Source of the DNA: Bathymodiolus brooksi
Taxonomy: Eukaryota > Mollusca > Bivalvia > Mytilida > Modiolidae
Assembly: GCA_963680875.1 (NCBI GenBank)
Contig: OY804577.1
Span: 100,885,906-100,949,905, forward strand
Direction of reading: 5' to 3'
Length of the DNA: 64,000 nt
This document shows, piece by piece, positions 52,801 through 59,930 of this stretch; the stretch's first letter is position 1, and every line of letters begins with the position of its first letter. The notes beneath the pieces were generated by a model, which saw only the letters and a list, made by a program, of their open reading frames with translations, made no database searches and was not told the DNA's origin. The position numbers were made by a program, and so were the translations under genes.

Positions 52801-55782
52801 TTGCAATGAAAAATTCACTGAATCCCATATCATACCAAGCCACTCACTTGATTGAGCAGGTGTAAAAACTGATTTATCAACATTAATAAAAAAAAAAAAA
52901 AAACTTCAGTTAAGGATTTTCTAATGAAGAACGAATCTTTGAAACAAGAATCGTACTCTAAGCTCATACCTAAACCATCATCCAAGTACAATACAATATG
53001 TACAGCTTTAGATCTCCAGTATTTAACCGTGGCTCTCAAGCATTTCGTGAATAAAAAAGGGGAGGAGAGCAACCCAAATGGTAAAACAGTGAAACAATAA
53101 AAATTACCTTTCCACGAGAAGCCTAAATATGTCTGTTGTTTAGTACAAATATCAAAATGATGGTACCCCGACTTTAAGTCGAACTTGTACATGTAACAAT
53201 TTTGCCCAAACAGTTGAATAGCCACTTTCCAGTCTTCATACTTAAACTTGTCCTTACGAACAAATTTATTTAAAACACTCAAATCTAAAATTAAGCGTTT
53301 CTTGCCAGATTTTTGTGTTGCTACACTTAAGGGACTTACAACGTAAGGCTTGAAGGGCACTTTAATTTCACAACCATTATCTACTAATTCAGCAATAGCT
53401 GTGTCTACAAAGTCATGATTTTGAAAAGCAGACTTATTATTTTTAAAACACATGCTGGGTGGATTACTGCTAAAAGGAATTACATATCCTTCAGAAATAG
53501 TCCCTAATATAAATTCATTTGCTCCAATATCTTTCCAATACTGTATGTGTTTTTTCAGGTTACCTTTAACACCTTTAAAGCTACCATGTAATTTGCTGTT
53601 TTCAAAGTAATTAACTTGTTCGGAAAAAATTTCAAATTCGGTAACATTGTTCTCATAACAGCTAAAGAAATTACAATCAATAAAATACTTATCATTAACA
53701 GTATCTGCAGATAAATTAGGCGCCTCATTTAGTATATGTTGTTGTAGTTGAATTCTGGCTGGCTCTGTTGAGGAGCGGACCGTTTTTCCTCCAATGTCCC
53801 ATACTTTTACAGTGGAAACACACATCCCAGGGGCAAAGCCGTGCAAAGCCGATACGAAAGGGCGGCTGAGGAGTAGAACTGCGCACATAATTAGAATTTG
53901 GATTAGAACGAGTTTCTGATCTAGCGGGTGCTGAATATCTACTATACGAGGTAGTGCGAATCTTTCCTTTATCCTTAATATGTTTAATGGCTCTGTTTTC
54001 AGCCTGTCGAATTCTTTTTTCGTCATCTGAGTTGTCCGCAATTTCATTTTGCTCGTATTCGCGAACGGTGGCCCAACCCCCAGCTAAGGTGTCTGCTATG
54101 CGAATCAGCTTATTGCGTGATTTCAGCTTGTCACAAATATCAGTAACCAAAGAATTATTGACACTAGAGGTACAATGCTTTTGCAATTTTGCTAAATCAG
54201 CGGCTATTTCCTCGTTAAATCTGAATTGGATTTTATTGCCTTCACTTTTAAATTTTAAGTTAATTTGCTCCTTAGCTTTCAAAGACAAATTTTCCTGTTC
54301 CGAAATAATATCGGATTTCAAATCATGTAATTTATGGTCATGATATGTCTTAAACAAGTCAAAAGTATCTACTAAATCTTGCTTAGGCTGATTTGGTTGA
54401 CTCGGTAGTATCCTGGCTTAACGCGGGGGCTGGGTGCTCACCTTGTCTAGAATCACTCTGAAAAACTTCATCTCCGTGCTCAGATATTTCAAACGAACTA
54501 GCTGCACCGAATGTAATATTTTCCGCAAAGCAAAAGGAGCTCGTGAAGCACGTAAAGAAACTTTAACCTTGGAGTTAAATGCCAATGTAAGCTAATCATA
54601 TCGCTTATATTTTTAAATAAAGCACATGTTTGACCTTAAAGGTAAACACGAACACGTGTTCTTAAGTATCTTAAATAAATATATTGACTAAAATAAACAG
54701 TGGCTGATATATAGTACACCGTTTTTAATATGACAATGTTAATGGTCGCTTGCATGCCATTCTCATCATAAAGGTATTTAAATATTTATCATGTCCACCT
54801 TCTGATTTCAGATTAAAATGGAATTTGCGTGCCAACATACACTATGTCACGATAACAACACATATTAAGAAATCCTCATGAAAAAAATGAGTAATATTCT
54901 ATGTTTACACACATTATTACTGTGATTGAACCCATTACTGCACTTAGATGACCACGTTCAAAGTTTTCATTTTTGTGTGGAACGGAAATCTAAGTAGACT
55001 GACGCTATTGAATACTATGTAGCATACTCTACATGAACATTCAGGCGAGCGATGCATCCTCATGAGAGTTTCTAGATGTACCTTTTTTTCTTTAGAAATG
55101 CTGTACCAAGTCAGGGTCATTACGGTTTTCACAGTTTTCCGCTTTTTGACTGATTTTGTCTGTTTATATATTTATGAGTTTTGACTCTCCCGTTGGAAGA
55201 TTATTCGGAGTTCGGTAATTTTGTTATTACCCTTATTTACAAATATACTTATTACGCTCATATAATATCACAAAACGTTTGTAATAATAACAAACGACGG
55301 ACAATGAAAAACAATTATTGAATGTACTACTATTATTTTCCTTGTACAAGTGGAAATGTTCGCATAGGGGATTGTCGTTTAATTGGAATGCGCAAAAGCA
55401 ACCTAAATGCGAAATTTGTTTAATATATGATGTATGAACAACTGGAAACTGCATAGTTTTCTAACAATGAACTTTATAGGTTTTATTTTATTACTTGTAT
55501 CAGAAAATTTATTAATCCAAGCTTAAATAACATCTGGATTTCTTTTGCAGGAACAAAAGAATACTAAATGCAAGAAGAACCAATGATTATGCAAATAACA
55601 AACATTATTGTGATTTGAAAAATAATGTACCGAACGTGCCATGCCAGGAATATGATATTATTGATAGTAATTATAATACCATTGAGATGGACAGATCCCA
55701 GCCCTCTAACGACATCATGTGCATAGAAGGAGAATACATTAGTGTTGAACTTGATGGACATGTGACGACTAACATTAATTGA
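31827..55782 (+). CDS. Receptor gene 2: complete six-exon type I membrane protein, 353 residues
   Basis: Exons: 31827-31875, 40406-40462, 45114-45497, 47324-47578, 49255-49339, 55551-55782. All introns are GT-AG. The first four are phase 1 and the last is phase 2, and the joined frame is open with a TGA at 55780. Predicted layout: signal peptide (1-16, core [10 protein letters not shown]); a short link with one Cys; an ectodomain (36-164) with six Cys including C-F-C and N-glycosylation sites NST and NGT; a Thr/Ser/Pro-rich stalk (165-248); a membrane helix (about 253-275); a 77-residue tail with Tyr 290, 296, 311, 318 and 339. YCDL, YDII, YNTI and YISV are YxxPhi motifs, and S-N-Y-N-T-I (316-321) fits the ITIM consensus. 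I do not recognise the ectodomain; it is about CUB-sized. The architecture suggests a cell-surface receptor, possibly in immunity; that role is inference. Intron 1 holds a 5.1-kb transposon, intron 2 a 3.2-kb transposon and intron 5 a 5.3-kb retroelement. Confidence 0.85.
32098..32226. repeat. Foldback element (family F1), intron 1 of gene 2
   Basis: The arms are tacatgaccttttccatatc and its inverted copy gatatggaaaaggtcatgta, with inner blocks agcccggatatcat/atgggtcgagggatgat. The copy in unit 2 is 60202-60318. Confidence 0.85.
32815..33010. repeat. Dyad-rich repeat
   Basis: An inner inverted pair, caatcgtaactactcg / cgagtagtcacgattg (32905-32972), surrounds a small palindrome ctacgcctagtgtag. 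The duplicate at 60860-61035 keeps the pairing while some bases differ. No coding sequence. Confidence 0.65.
34213..34775. repeat. Nested small element with TGGGACGAAGTCC ends
   Basis: The ends are ttgggacgaagtcc (34214) and gggacttcgtccca (34758). The interior contains a hAT-like terminus (gggggtggatccag, 34288) similar to that at 22591, and part of the GGTACGAAA array (34545-34620). It looks like a non-autonomous element that has itself been invaded. Confidence 0.5.
34535..35340. repeat. Short-motif arrays in opposite orientation (GGTACGAAA / TTTCGTACC)
   Basis: Between 34545 and 34620 'ggtacgaaac' or close variants recur four times on the + strand. Between 35187 and 35335 the reverse complement 'tttcgtaccat' recurs about seven times (atttcgtaccataaccattt, gccatttcgtaccat). 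The arrays face each other across about 570 bp. Confidence 0.75.
34800..36460 (+). pseudogene. Decayed coding sequence of the 5.1-kb transposon, unclassified
   Basis: Protein-like fragments on the + strand: 'DIPETENTLGLDGGEAKFYV' and 'STTMERPDLERTMEQVLPYG' (34815-34955), then 'LLEVHSVNKLVKRLTI' (35030-35080). After about 1 kb, 'KRPDYVALANEVRKSCDE', a stop, and 'LEWLKSSQIKGYMASFLTKP' (36145-36290, within an open frame at 36224-36460) follow. The 'L-D-G-G' block and the order recall long transposon-related proteins of cnidarians and molluscs. Identification is weak. Confidence 0.4.
36461..38271. other. Non-coding 3' part of the 5.1-kb element
   Basis: AT-rich, with a poly-C tract at about 37569-37592 and no protein-like frame. 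The 70-residue open frame over the poly-C tract is not credible. Confidence 0.5.
38850..39300 (+). repeat. Dispersed repeats of families B and E
   Basis: The blocks tgttcggttcgtctttacct and tgtttgtcttcgtcttgtgt fit family B. 39261-39300 carries the inverted family E block (gcgtttcttgaaaaacctgc). The unit 2 copy is 61800-62285. The 80-residue open frame (38855-39097) is preserved only because the duplication is young. Confidence 0.55.
39555..39925. repeat. Foldback element plus a third half-arm
   Basis: The arms tttcacggcatcaattggag and tcgacaattgatgccgtgaa pair across about 60 bp, flanked by tattgtatttgaaaa and its inverse. A third copy of the right arm (cgacaattaatgccgtgatt) follows at 39873. 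In unit 2 (62610-62945) the loop has lost 17 bp. Confidence 0.8.
40185..40300 (+). repeat. SINE family A, opposite orientation
   Basis: gtggttttctcctggtactc, then aaatattgttgaaagtggcg and ttaaacac, the reverse complement of the other copies. It lies about 110 bp upstream of exon 2. The unit 2 copy is at 63209-63324. Confidence 0.75.
40406..40462 (+). CDS. Gene 2 exon 2: short link after the signal peptide
   Basis: Acceptor tttctag ends at 40405; donor gtaaat starts at 40463. The exon adds '[18 protein letters not shown]' and keeps phase 1. It is identical in unit 2 (63430-63486), including both splice sites. Confidence 0.8.
40545..43768 (+). mobile_element. DNA transposon of the unassigned family, 3.2-kb copy (element 1)
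   Basis: The ends are tagtgcagtgac (40545) and its exact inverse gtcactgcacta (43757-43768), with further imperfect pairing inside (gaataccacacggctg near the left end matches the inverted right end). ATG flanks both ends (40542-40544, 43769-43771). The duplicate locus in unit 2 is empty with a single ATG (63566-63568). The gene inside (41363-43013) is the same family as in 17087-21373, in the opposite orientation. The copy is missing the 3' half of the gene. Confidence 0.85.
41363..43013 (+). pseudogene. Transposase-like gene of the unassigned family, N-terminal half (element 1)
   Basis: The likely start is ATG at 41363. 'SNWELCVICQINTPDSVLQ' gives the C-x2-C block, then a frameshift near 41470 leads into the 328-residue frame (41404-42390), which has 'KYHRSCYKAYTSKSN' (H-x3-C) and a second pair 'WDYCNFCRQ' with 'YHSACITNYL' (another C2HC-like block). 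A second frameshift near 42290 gives 'DMQEDQILHDAAKVLRGLYT'. Then come 'NSFTPFNLRLALQLYHGYGS' (42565-42625), 'KMLGGDFIQEGAENIDLN' and 'TIDGKHTMHSMARAVFQ' (42750-42870). The protein stops near 42960. The part seen in element 2 (LRLGGF, GKLWADGG, CXC-like block) is absent. Confidence 0.75.
43772..45113. other. Gene 2 intron 2, remaining part
   Basis: AT-rich. The first 230 bp are repeated at 63569-64000 in unit 2. No gene or foldback seen. A copy of atgctagttaagatatttcg-type repeats is not evident. Confidence 0.5.
45114..45497 (+). CDS. Gene 2 exon 3: ectodomain
   Basis: Acceptor ttacag ends at 45113; donor gtaacg starts at 45498. It encodes 128 residues with Cys in the contexts MCES, CFC, NECG, PIEC and GYCM, and with N-glycosylation sites NST and NGT. 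It looks like a beta-rich extracellular domain of about CUB size. I do not recognise the family. The open frame extends 29 bases past the donor to a stop, so an unspliced secreted form ending 'RGNASLLFIN' could exist. Confidence 0.8.
45645..45775. repeat. Foldback element (family F1), diverged
   Basis: The arms ttacatggcatttttcattt / gaaaattgacatgtaatg, with an inner taccctttatcagtcct / agggctgttaaagggta. It lies in intron 3 of gene 2. Confidence 0.7.
46985..47100 (-). repeat. SINE family A, head-side fragment
   Basis: ccgacttgtcgcaagttagg, then gaatcgaactcacaacttta. Only the tRNA-like half is left; the core is missing. Confidence 0.6.
47324..47578 (+). CDS. Gene 2 exon 4: Thr/Ser/Pro-rich stalk
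   Basis: Acceptor tttcag ends at 47323; donor gtaagt starts at 47579. It encodes 84 residues, beginning 'SNISSSQVLQIHC' (one sequon and the last ectodomain Cys) and then a mucin-like stretch, for example 'SSTPTTTGITTPKTDTST'. Such stalks are usually O-glycosylated and hold a domain away from the membrane. Confidence 0.85.
47701..48358. repeat. 159-bp tandem repeat with DR1 motifs, plus a 37-bp duplication
   Basis: A 37-bp segment (tatgtctccctttaatgcgg...) is duplicated at 47701-47774. Four units of a 159-bp repeat follow (47770-47925, a partial at 47926-48040, 48041-48199 and 48200-48358). They contain tgacctatctcgaaagacaa, then tgaggtcaaaggtcaaggtc and cttatggtcatg. Three units carry the direct repeat AGGTCA-A-AGGTCA or a one-base variant. 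The array lies in intron 4 of gene 2. Confidence 0.9.
49255..49339 (+). CDS. Gene 2 exon 5: membrane helix
   Basis: Acceptor tttcag ends at 49254; donor gtttgt starts at 49340. It encodes 'QTAYIVVSACSSTVAIVLLV', then 'VLVVTCIR', a single helix with a basic stop-transfer end. It differs from gene 1 by one base (Ile to Val). Confidence 0.85.
49358..50047. repeat. Split direct repeats B2, A2 and B1 (3' end of the retroelement)
   Basis: B2 is 49358-49479, A2 is 49713-49925 and B1 is 49926-50047. B copies begin atgctcttattcgttcctca. A copies contain ttttccgcaaagcaaaagga and end aaataaatatatt. A2 has a 26-bp insertion relative to A1. A poly-G run (about 49685-49711) lies between B2 and A2. Confidence 0.9.
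50170..51154 (-). pseudogene. Tyrosine recombinase of the Ngaro/PAT-like element
   Basis: The open frame 51154-50240 (304 residues) has an N-terminal SAM-like part ('STRRCYKNAFEKWCKWC'), the first catalytic Arg in 'AGILRFSEL' (residue 177), the beta-strand Lys near 'EKSKTDIYREG' (202-207), and 'CLHSF' (His 293). The H-x-x-R box reads H-S-F-T, so the second catalytic Arg is replaced, and the frame then shifts. The remaining C-terminus, 'GGATAVASAGVDDGFFKKHG', then 'RWKSDSAKDGYVKE' with the Tyr nucleophile, lies in another frame to about 50170. It would have cut and joined circular cDNA during integration. As it stands it is inactive. Confidence 0.85.
51155..51691. other. Inter-ORF segment with repeated GGCCATGCC-like motif
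   Basis: Between the RNase H end and the recombinase of the retroelement. The motif gccatgcc/gccatgtcc and close variants recur at least seven times between 51328 and 51620 at irregular spacing. No gene seen. Confidence 0.6.
51692..53900 (-). pseudogene. Reverse transcriptase and RNase H of the Ngaro/PAT-like element
   Basis: RT lies in the frame 54047-52830: 'SPLSVATQKSGKKRLILDLS', 'YMYKFDLKSGYHHFDI' (first catalytic Asp) and 'HIVLYLDDGLGMSLEY' (Y-x-D-D box). A run of 15 T on the minus strand (52888-52903) shifts the frame; the sequel 'SVFTPAQSSEWLG' is out of frame and continues in 52833-52195. RNase H is there: 'VVIYSDASDIAAGA' (Asp 118) and 'TWREMKAIELAL' (Glu 153), but the third catalytic position reads Gly (178, in W-F-T-G-N-Q-N). 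A downstream block at 52096-51692 ('LWGPFTIDRFANFNNKKLN', 'NNWLVPPVFSVLRVIKHL') is the conserved segment after RNase H in such elements. Confidence 0.85.
53725..54357 (-). pseudogene. gag-like ORF of the Ngaro/PAT-like element
   Basis: The open frame has 210 residues, Lys/Glu-rich with a coiled-coil-like first half ('KAKEQINLKFKSEGNKIQFR'). Near the end is a zinc knuckle, 'CFHCKSMGHWRKNGP', of the C-x2-C-x4-H-x4-C type, in which the last Cys reads Gly. It overlaps the RT frame (54047-52830) by about 320 bp in another frame, so RT would need frameshifting or a spliced/start-stop route. It is probably inactive with the rest of the element. Confidence 0.75.
54499..54685. repeat. Split direct repeat A1 (5' end of the retroelement)
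   Basis: It matches 49713-49925 except for a 26-bp gap and a few bases (gacctt for gagctt). The outer border is aaataaatatatt, followed by the intron sequence gactaaaataaac. Confidence 0.9.
55085..55240 (+). repeat. Dispersed repeat family D, copy in intron 5 of gene 2
   Basis: aaatgctgtaccaagtcagg, then ttttcacagttttccgcttt. Duplicate of 26215-26365. Confidence 0.75.
55551..55782 (+). CDS. Gene 2 exon 6: cytoplasmic tail
   Basis: Acceptor tttgcag ends at 55550; stop TGA at 55780-55782. The 76 residues start 'NKRILNARRTNDYANN' and include 'CQEYDIIDSNYNTIEM' and 'GEYISVEL'. The spacing of YDII and YNTI (7 residues between tyrosines) is too short for an ITAM; S-N-Y-N-T-I fits an ITIM. Six bases differ from gene 1, all changing the residue. 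Confidence 0.85.
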
Positions 55783-57629
55783 GGACTGGAACAATAGTTA
55801 GAATTATCCTCAGAAAATATATACTTTCACGATTTTAAGCATACTTTGATCTCCCGAATAATTTATTGTGACTAATGCATTTAAAAAACTAGCCATAGCA
55901 ATGTTTTTGCATTGGTTTTTTCAATGGTAACAGTAGCTTATCCAGTGGATAAAGCATACTACAGTAAAGCGAATGAAAACAAAACATTTGAGATAATATC
56001 GATTGTAGTAATTATAATATAAAATTAGATCGTTTTCTGTAGACACATTATATATGTGGTTGAAACTTAGCCATATAACCAAAATATCTGGTCAGTAGGG
56101 TAAGATTTAGAATACCAAGTTCATGTTCTTCGTAGCAGACCAATCACTGCCCGTTTTTAAGTTTGTTTACTTTGTAGGCCAATCTTTGAATTGAATTCGT
56201 GTGGTTCATTTTACGCTATTATGTGTTTAGGTCCAAGCTCTGATGTCTGCTGCGCTTTTCGTATGAAATTATGTCCCGTTCGTCTTTAACCCCAGGTATT
56301 CGTTGGACAGCTCATGCCTTATTTATATATGTATGTGTATTTATTTACGCATATTGGTGTCAAACACTACTTGATTGTAAGTGCAACATTGCGAGTGTCT
56401 CATAAGATGAGGAAACTGCTTACCCTTCGCGAACACTTGGATTCACCTCGTTTGTTATTTGGTCTCTGGATTGTCGATTCTTCATTGCATCTTCCGTTTT
56501 CCCTGATTGTTACACTAAGACCTAACAAGACTATGTTTGGATAGCAAACTATTCATATGTTTTGTCTACTTTTCGGGTTAGTAATTTATCAAAAACGTTG
56601 ATATTTAATTAAGTGCATACTACGCGTTTCTTGCATAACCTTCATCTGGTACATTAAAAGTAGAAAGAAAAGGAAATTATTGGAAGCAAGAAAACCAAAC
56701 GATATAAATATCAATAATTACTATGTCTAATAATGCAAGTACGTCTTAACATCAAGCGAACCAGACTTTATAACAAGGCAAAACATATATCTTTAAATGG
56801 TTTTATCATTACTAATAACGCAAAAAAATATATAGAATGTACATAGACAAATAGCTATGATAATTTGATAATAATATAGCTAACAATATACAATGTTTGA
56901 TGCTTAGTTCAATAAAACTTGCATATCATTCATTGACCCTGCTTTTGTATTGTTCATGTTTATCGTCATTTATTTTTGTGATAGTATGTGGTCTTTTTGA
57001 GGGGAGGCATGTTTTTTTATCGTGTGTGTTTATATGTATTGCCGTTGCAAATTCAGTTATCAAGAGGGGAGGGTTGGAATCTCATCAACCGGTCTAAGCC
57101 CGCCACATTTGTGCGCCTGTCCCAAGCCAGAACCTAATTGACCAATGTCATATATGGTGTTCTTTATTGTGTTAAGAGAGTGCAGTTAAGATTAGTGGTG
57201 ATTGTTCGTTTTGTTGATATTGGTGGGATTGATAACCATGACTGTTAAAACTTTTTTTTCATGATATAAAAATATTGAGAATAATATTATGTGTTCATCT
57301 GAAATGGTAGAGAGAGACAATAGATACCATAAAAACACATGTATATGACCGCTCGCTTTCCAAGCTTGAAACGTGAGTTCTAATATAAAGTTGAGACGTT
57401 AAGCCAGTTTTATGGATCCAAACTTCCCTTTGTAGTGAAATAATGCAGTCGTGCAAGTTTTGTCACATGTAAGTAAAATGAAAACCCTCAAACATAAGCG
57501 CGATGCAGAGAGTTGCTGTAAAGAACGCTATTATATTGAACATTATACATAATATATTCAACCATCATGACACAGAAGTTGCAATATGTTCCGATGATCT
57601 CAATCCTCATTTAGGTATTGAATTGGTTT

Positions 57630-57860
57630 GGTTTATGGTGTTTAACGCCACTTTCAGCAATATTTCAGTTATATCGTGGCGGTCAGTTTTATTGGTGGAG
57701 GAAACTGGAGTACCCGGATAAAACCACCGACGTGTCGCAAGTCACTTGGTCACATAATGTTGTATCGCCTGAGTGGGATGCGAACTCACAACGATAGTGT
57801 TCATAGGCACTGATTTCATAGGTAGTTGTAAATTCAACTACCACACGATTCCGACGACCC
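57630..57860 (-). repeat. SINE family A copy (duplicate of 29605-29850)
   Basis: gtttaacgccactttcagca, then atatcgtggcggtcag and ggtggaggaaactggag. Confidence 0.75.
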
Positions 57861-59224
57861 CCGATTTAAATATTAGATGGTATACAAGGCCATCGTAAGA
57901 ACATATTAGCGTGGATGCACTCATGATTCATTTTTCTTTTTTAAAAGAAAACATTTGTATACATAGCCAACACAGAATAATGAATATCAGTTTTTCTTGT
58001 TGATTCATTCTCCTGTCATACAAAAATGACTCATTATAATGTAAACTAGACTTCCTTGCTAATGTATTCATAATAAAAATGAATATCAGATAATATCTAT
58101 ACTTATACAAAAAGTTTTAAAAATGTTGCTGTCTATTTTAAATGTGATTCTTTATTTGCTTTTGTGGACATCTTTAGAATTATAAGTTAAAAATACCTGT
58201 GTTCATGATTTTATATAGTGTTTGTTTACTTTACAAAATAGAAAATAGTATGGACGTAAATGTTATATAAACGTTAGAGAAAATGAAAATCAGATAATAT
58301 CTATATACTTATACAACAAGCTAAAAATGTTGCTTCCTATATGATGTGTGATCTTTAATATGATTGTACGTACATGTTTAGAATTATACTTTCAAATAGT
58401 TGTGTTCACCCATTCATATAGTGTTTATTTTACATTACATAATATATATTTGTATACCCATAAATATTGCATAAACATTAGAGAAAACCGAAAGGGCGAT
58501 CAAAAAAGGACAATTCAGAGACATTGACAATATTGGGCACACACGAGACAGGACGAACAATTATCGATATTTCAATACGCAGAAACCCCACTAAAATCCA
58601 TATGACCATGCAAGGGCTGTGGAAGAGAAAACAGTTCCTGCTCCACTAGCGGGACCCGTCGTGTCACTGGTAAACGACACGAACGCCATTCGCTATGAGA
58701 CTCGTGTTGAACAACTGTATAAGGAAATAATCAGAAATAACAGACAAAGCATGACAAAGTAATACAGCAAACGGGAGTAAAGACGAACGAACCGAACATC
58801 GTAGCTGACATGACACCACGGAACTGAAAACATGAAAAATGTAATAGGACAAACTGATTAATATCGGACCCACCACAAAACCTAGGCTTGGGGACAATTT
58901 ACGTTTTATATTTGGTTTCGTTTATAGAGTCTAATGCCACTTTCAATTACATTCAGTTATATCGTGGCTGTCAGTTTATAAAGCATGTGAAACTTCAACG
59001 GATATACACGTAGTTGTAACTGAGTTATTTACAAAACAATGCAGTTTTTTTCTTACTTCTTGTAAATAATAAAAATATGAATATATTAATCATTTAAGTC
59101 CAGCAACGATATCTACGTTAACAACAATAGCCACTTAATTATAAAGAATGTATACCACGATTTCGTTATATTTCGTTCATCATGCTTTATAGTAAGAAAA
59201 GGACAAATTCATCTAACAATCTTA

Positions 59225-59440
59225 TCGGAGACTTTGAGCCGTAATGAAAGGGGGAGGTTTGACGCTTTAAAATCTGATTCAACCCACCATTTCTTTAGAA
59301 ATGCCTGTACCAAGTCAGGGTCATTACGGTTTTCACAGTTTTCCGGTTGTTGACTGATTTTGTCTGTTTATATACTTATGAGTTTTGACTTTCCCTTTGT
59401 AAGATTGCTCGGAGTTCGGTAATTTTGTTATTACCCTTAT
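59225..59440 (+). repeat. Dispersed repeat family D, copy 5
   Basis: gaaatgcctgtaccaagtca, then ttttcacagttttccggttg. Duplicate of 31115-31330. Confidence 0.75.
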
Positions 59441-59930
59441 CGTAAAGTATTAAAAACTGTTATTGTGAATACAACACATCTAGTCGTGGTACCAGTTAAT
59501 TCTACCCAATCAAGCATCCGCTCTCCAAGGTATAAATACCACTTGTAACATTAATGCATTATTTTCCTTTCATCGTTGTCGTGGTTTATATACCACAATA
59601 TAAACAACTAATAACTATGAAATGATACACGCATATACGAGATATTGTACACTTTAAATCTGGGTTGTAGTTTTATTGCTATCAGAGAGTCGTGCAGAAA
59701 TCAACGACTTAGATATGATTCGCGTTCGATTACTTAACAGTTTAACACTGAAACCATGGTATATATATTTTACTTCTAAAGGTAATATGCGATACATGGT
59801 TATTTTTATGCATTACTGAATAAGTCAACAAATATTTAACGTATGTATTCATGCCAAAATATAATGTGCATTGCTTGTTGGTCCTTATAAACTTCCGGGT
59901 TGACACCATAAACAACATAAAACGTAGAAC

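Larger units (their letters stand above)
49358..54686 (-). mobile_element. Ngaro/PAT-like tyrosine-recombinase retrotransposon with split direct repeats
   Basis: In minus-strand order: repeat A1 (54685-54499), gag (54357-53725), RT/RNase H (about 53900-51692), tyrosine recombinase (51154-50170), repeat B1 (50047-49926), repeat A2 (49925-49713), a 233-bp segment with a poly-G/C tract, and repeat B2 (49479-49358). A1-ORFs-B1-A2-B2 is the split-direct-repeat layout of PAT and Ngaro elements. B1 and B2 are 122 bp and identical by eye. The unit 1 site (25815/25816) is empty. No clear target duplication is seen, as expected for recombinase-mediated integration. It sits in intron 5 of gene 2 in antisense orientation. 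Confidence 0.9.
55783..59930. other. Intergenic region between receptor genes 2 and 3
   Basis: Duplicate of 26912-31826, with family B/E repeats (56250-56655), SINE A (57630-57860; core only at 58918-58980), a locally duplicated segment near 58077-58300, and family D (59225-59440). No protein gene seen. Confidence 0.6.

Noticed and set aside
55551..55782. ITAM in the receptor tail
   Set aside because: The tyrosines of YDII and YNTI are 7 apart, and those of YCDL and YDII 15 apart. Neither gives the YxxL/I-x6-8-YxxL/I spacing.
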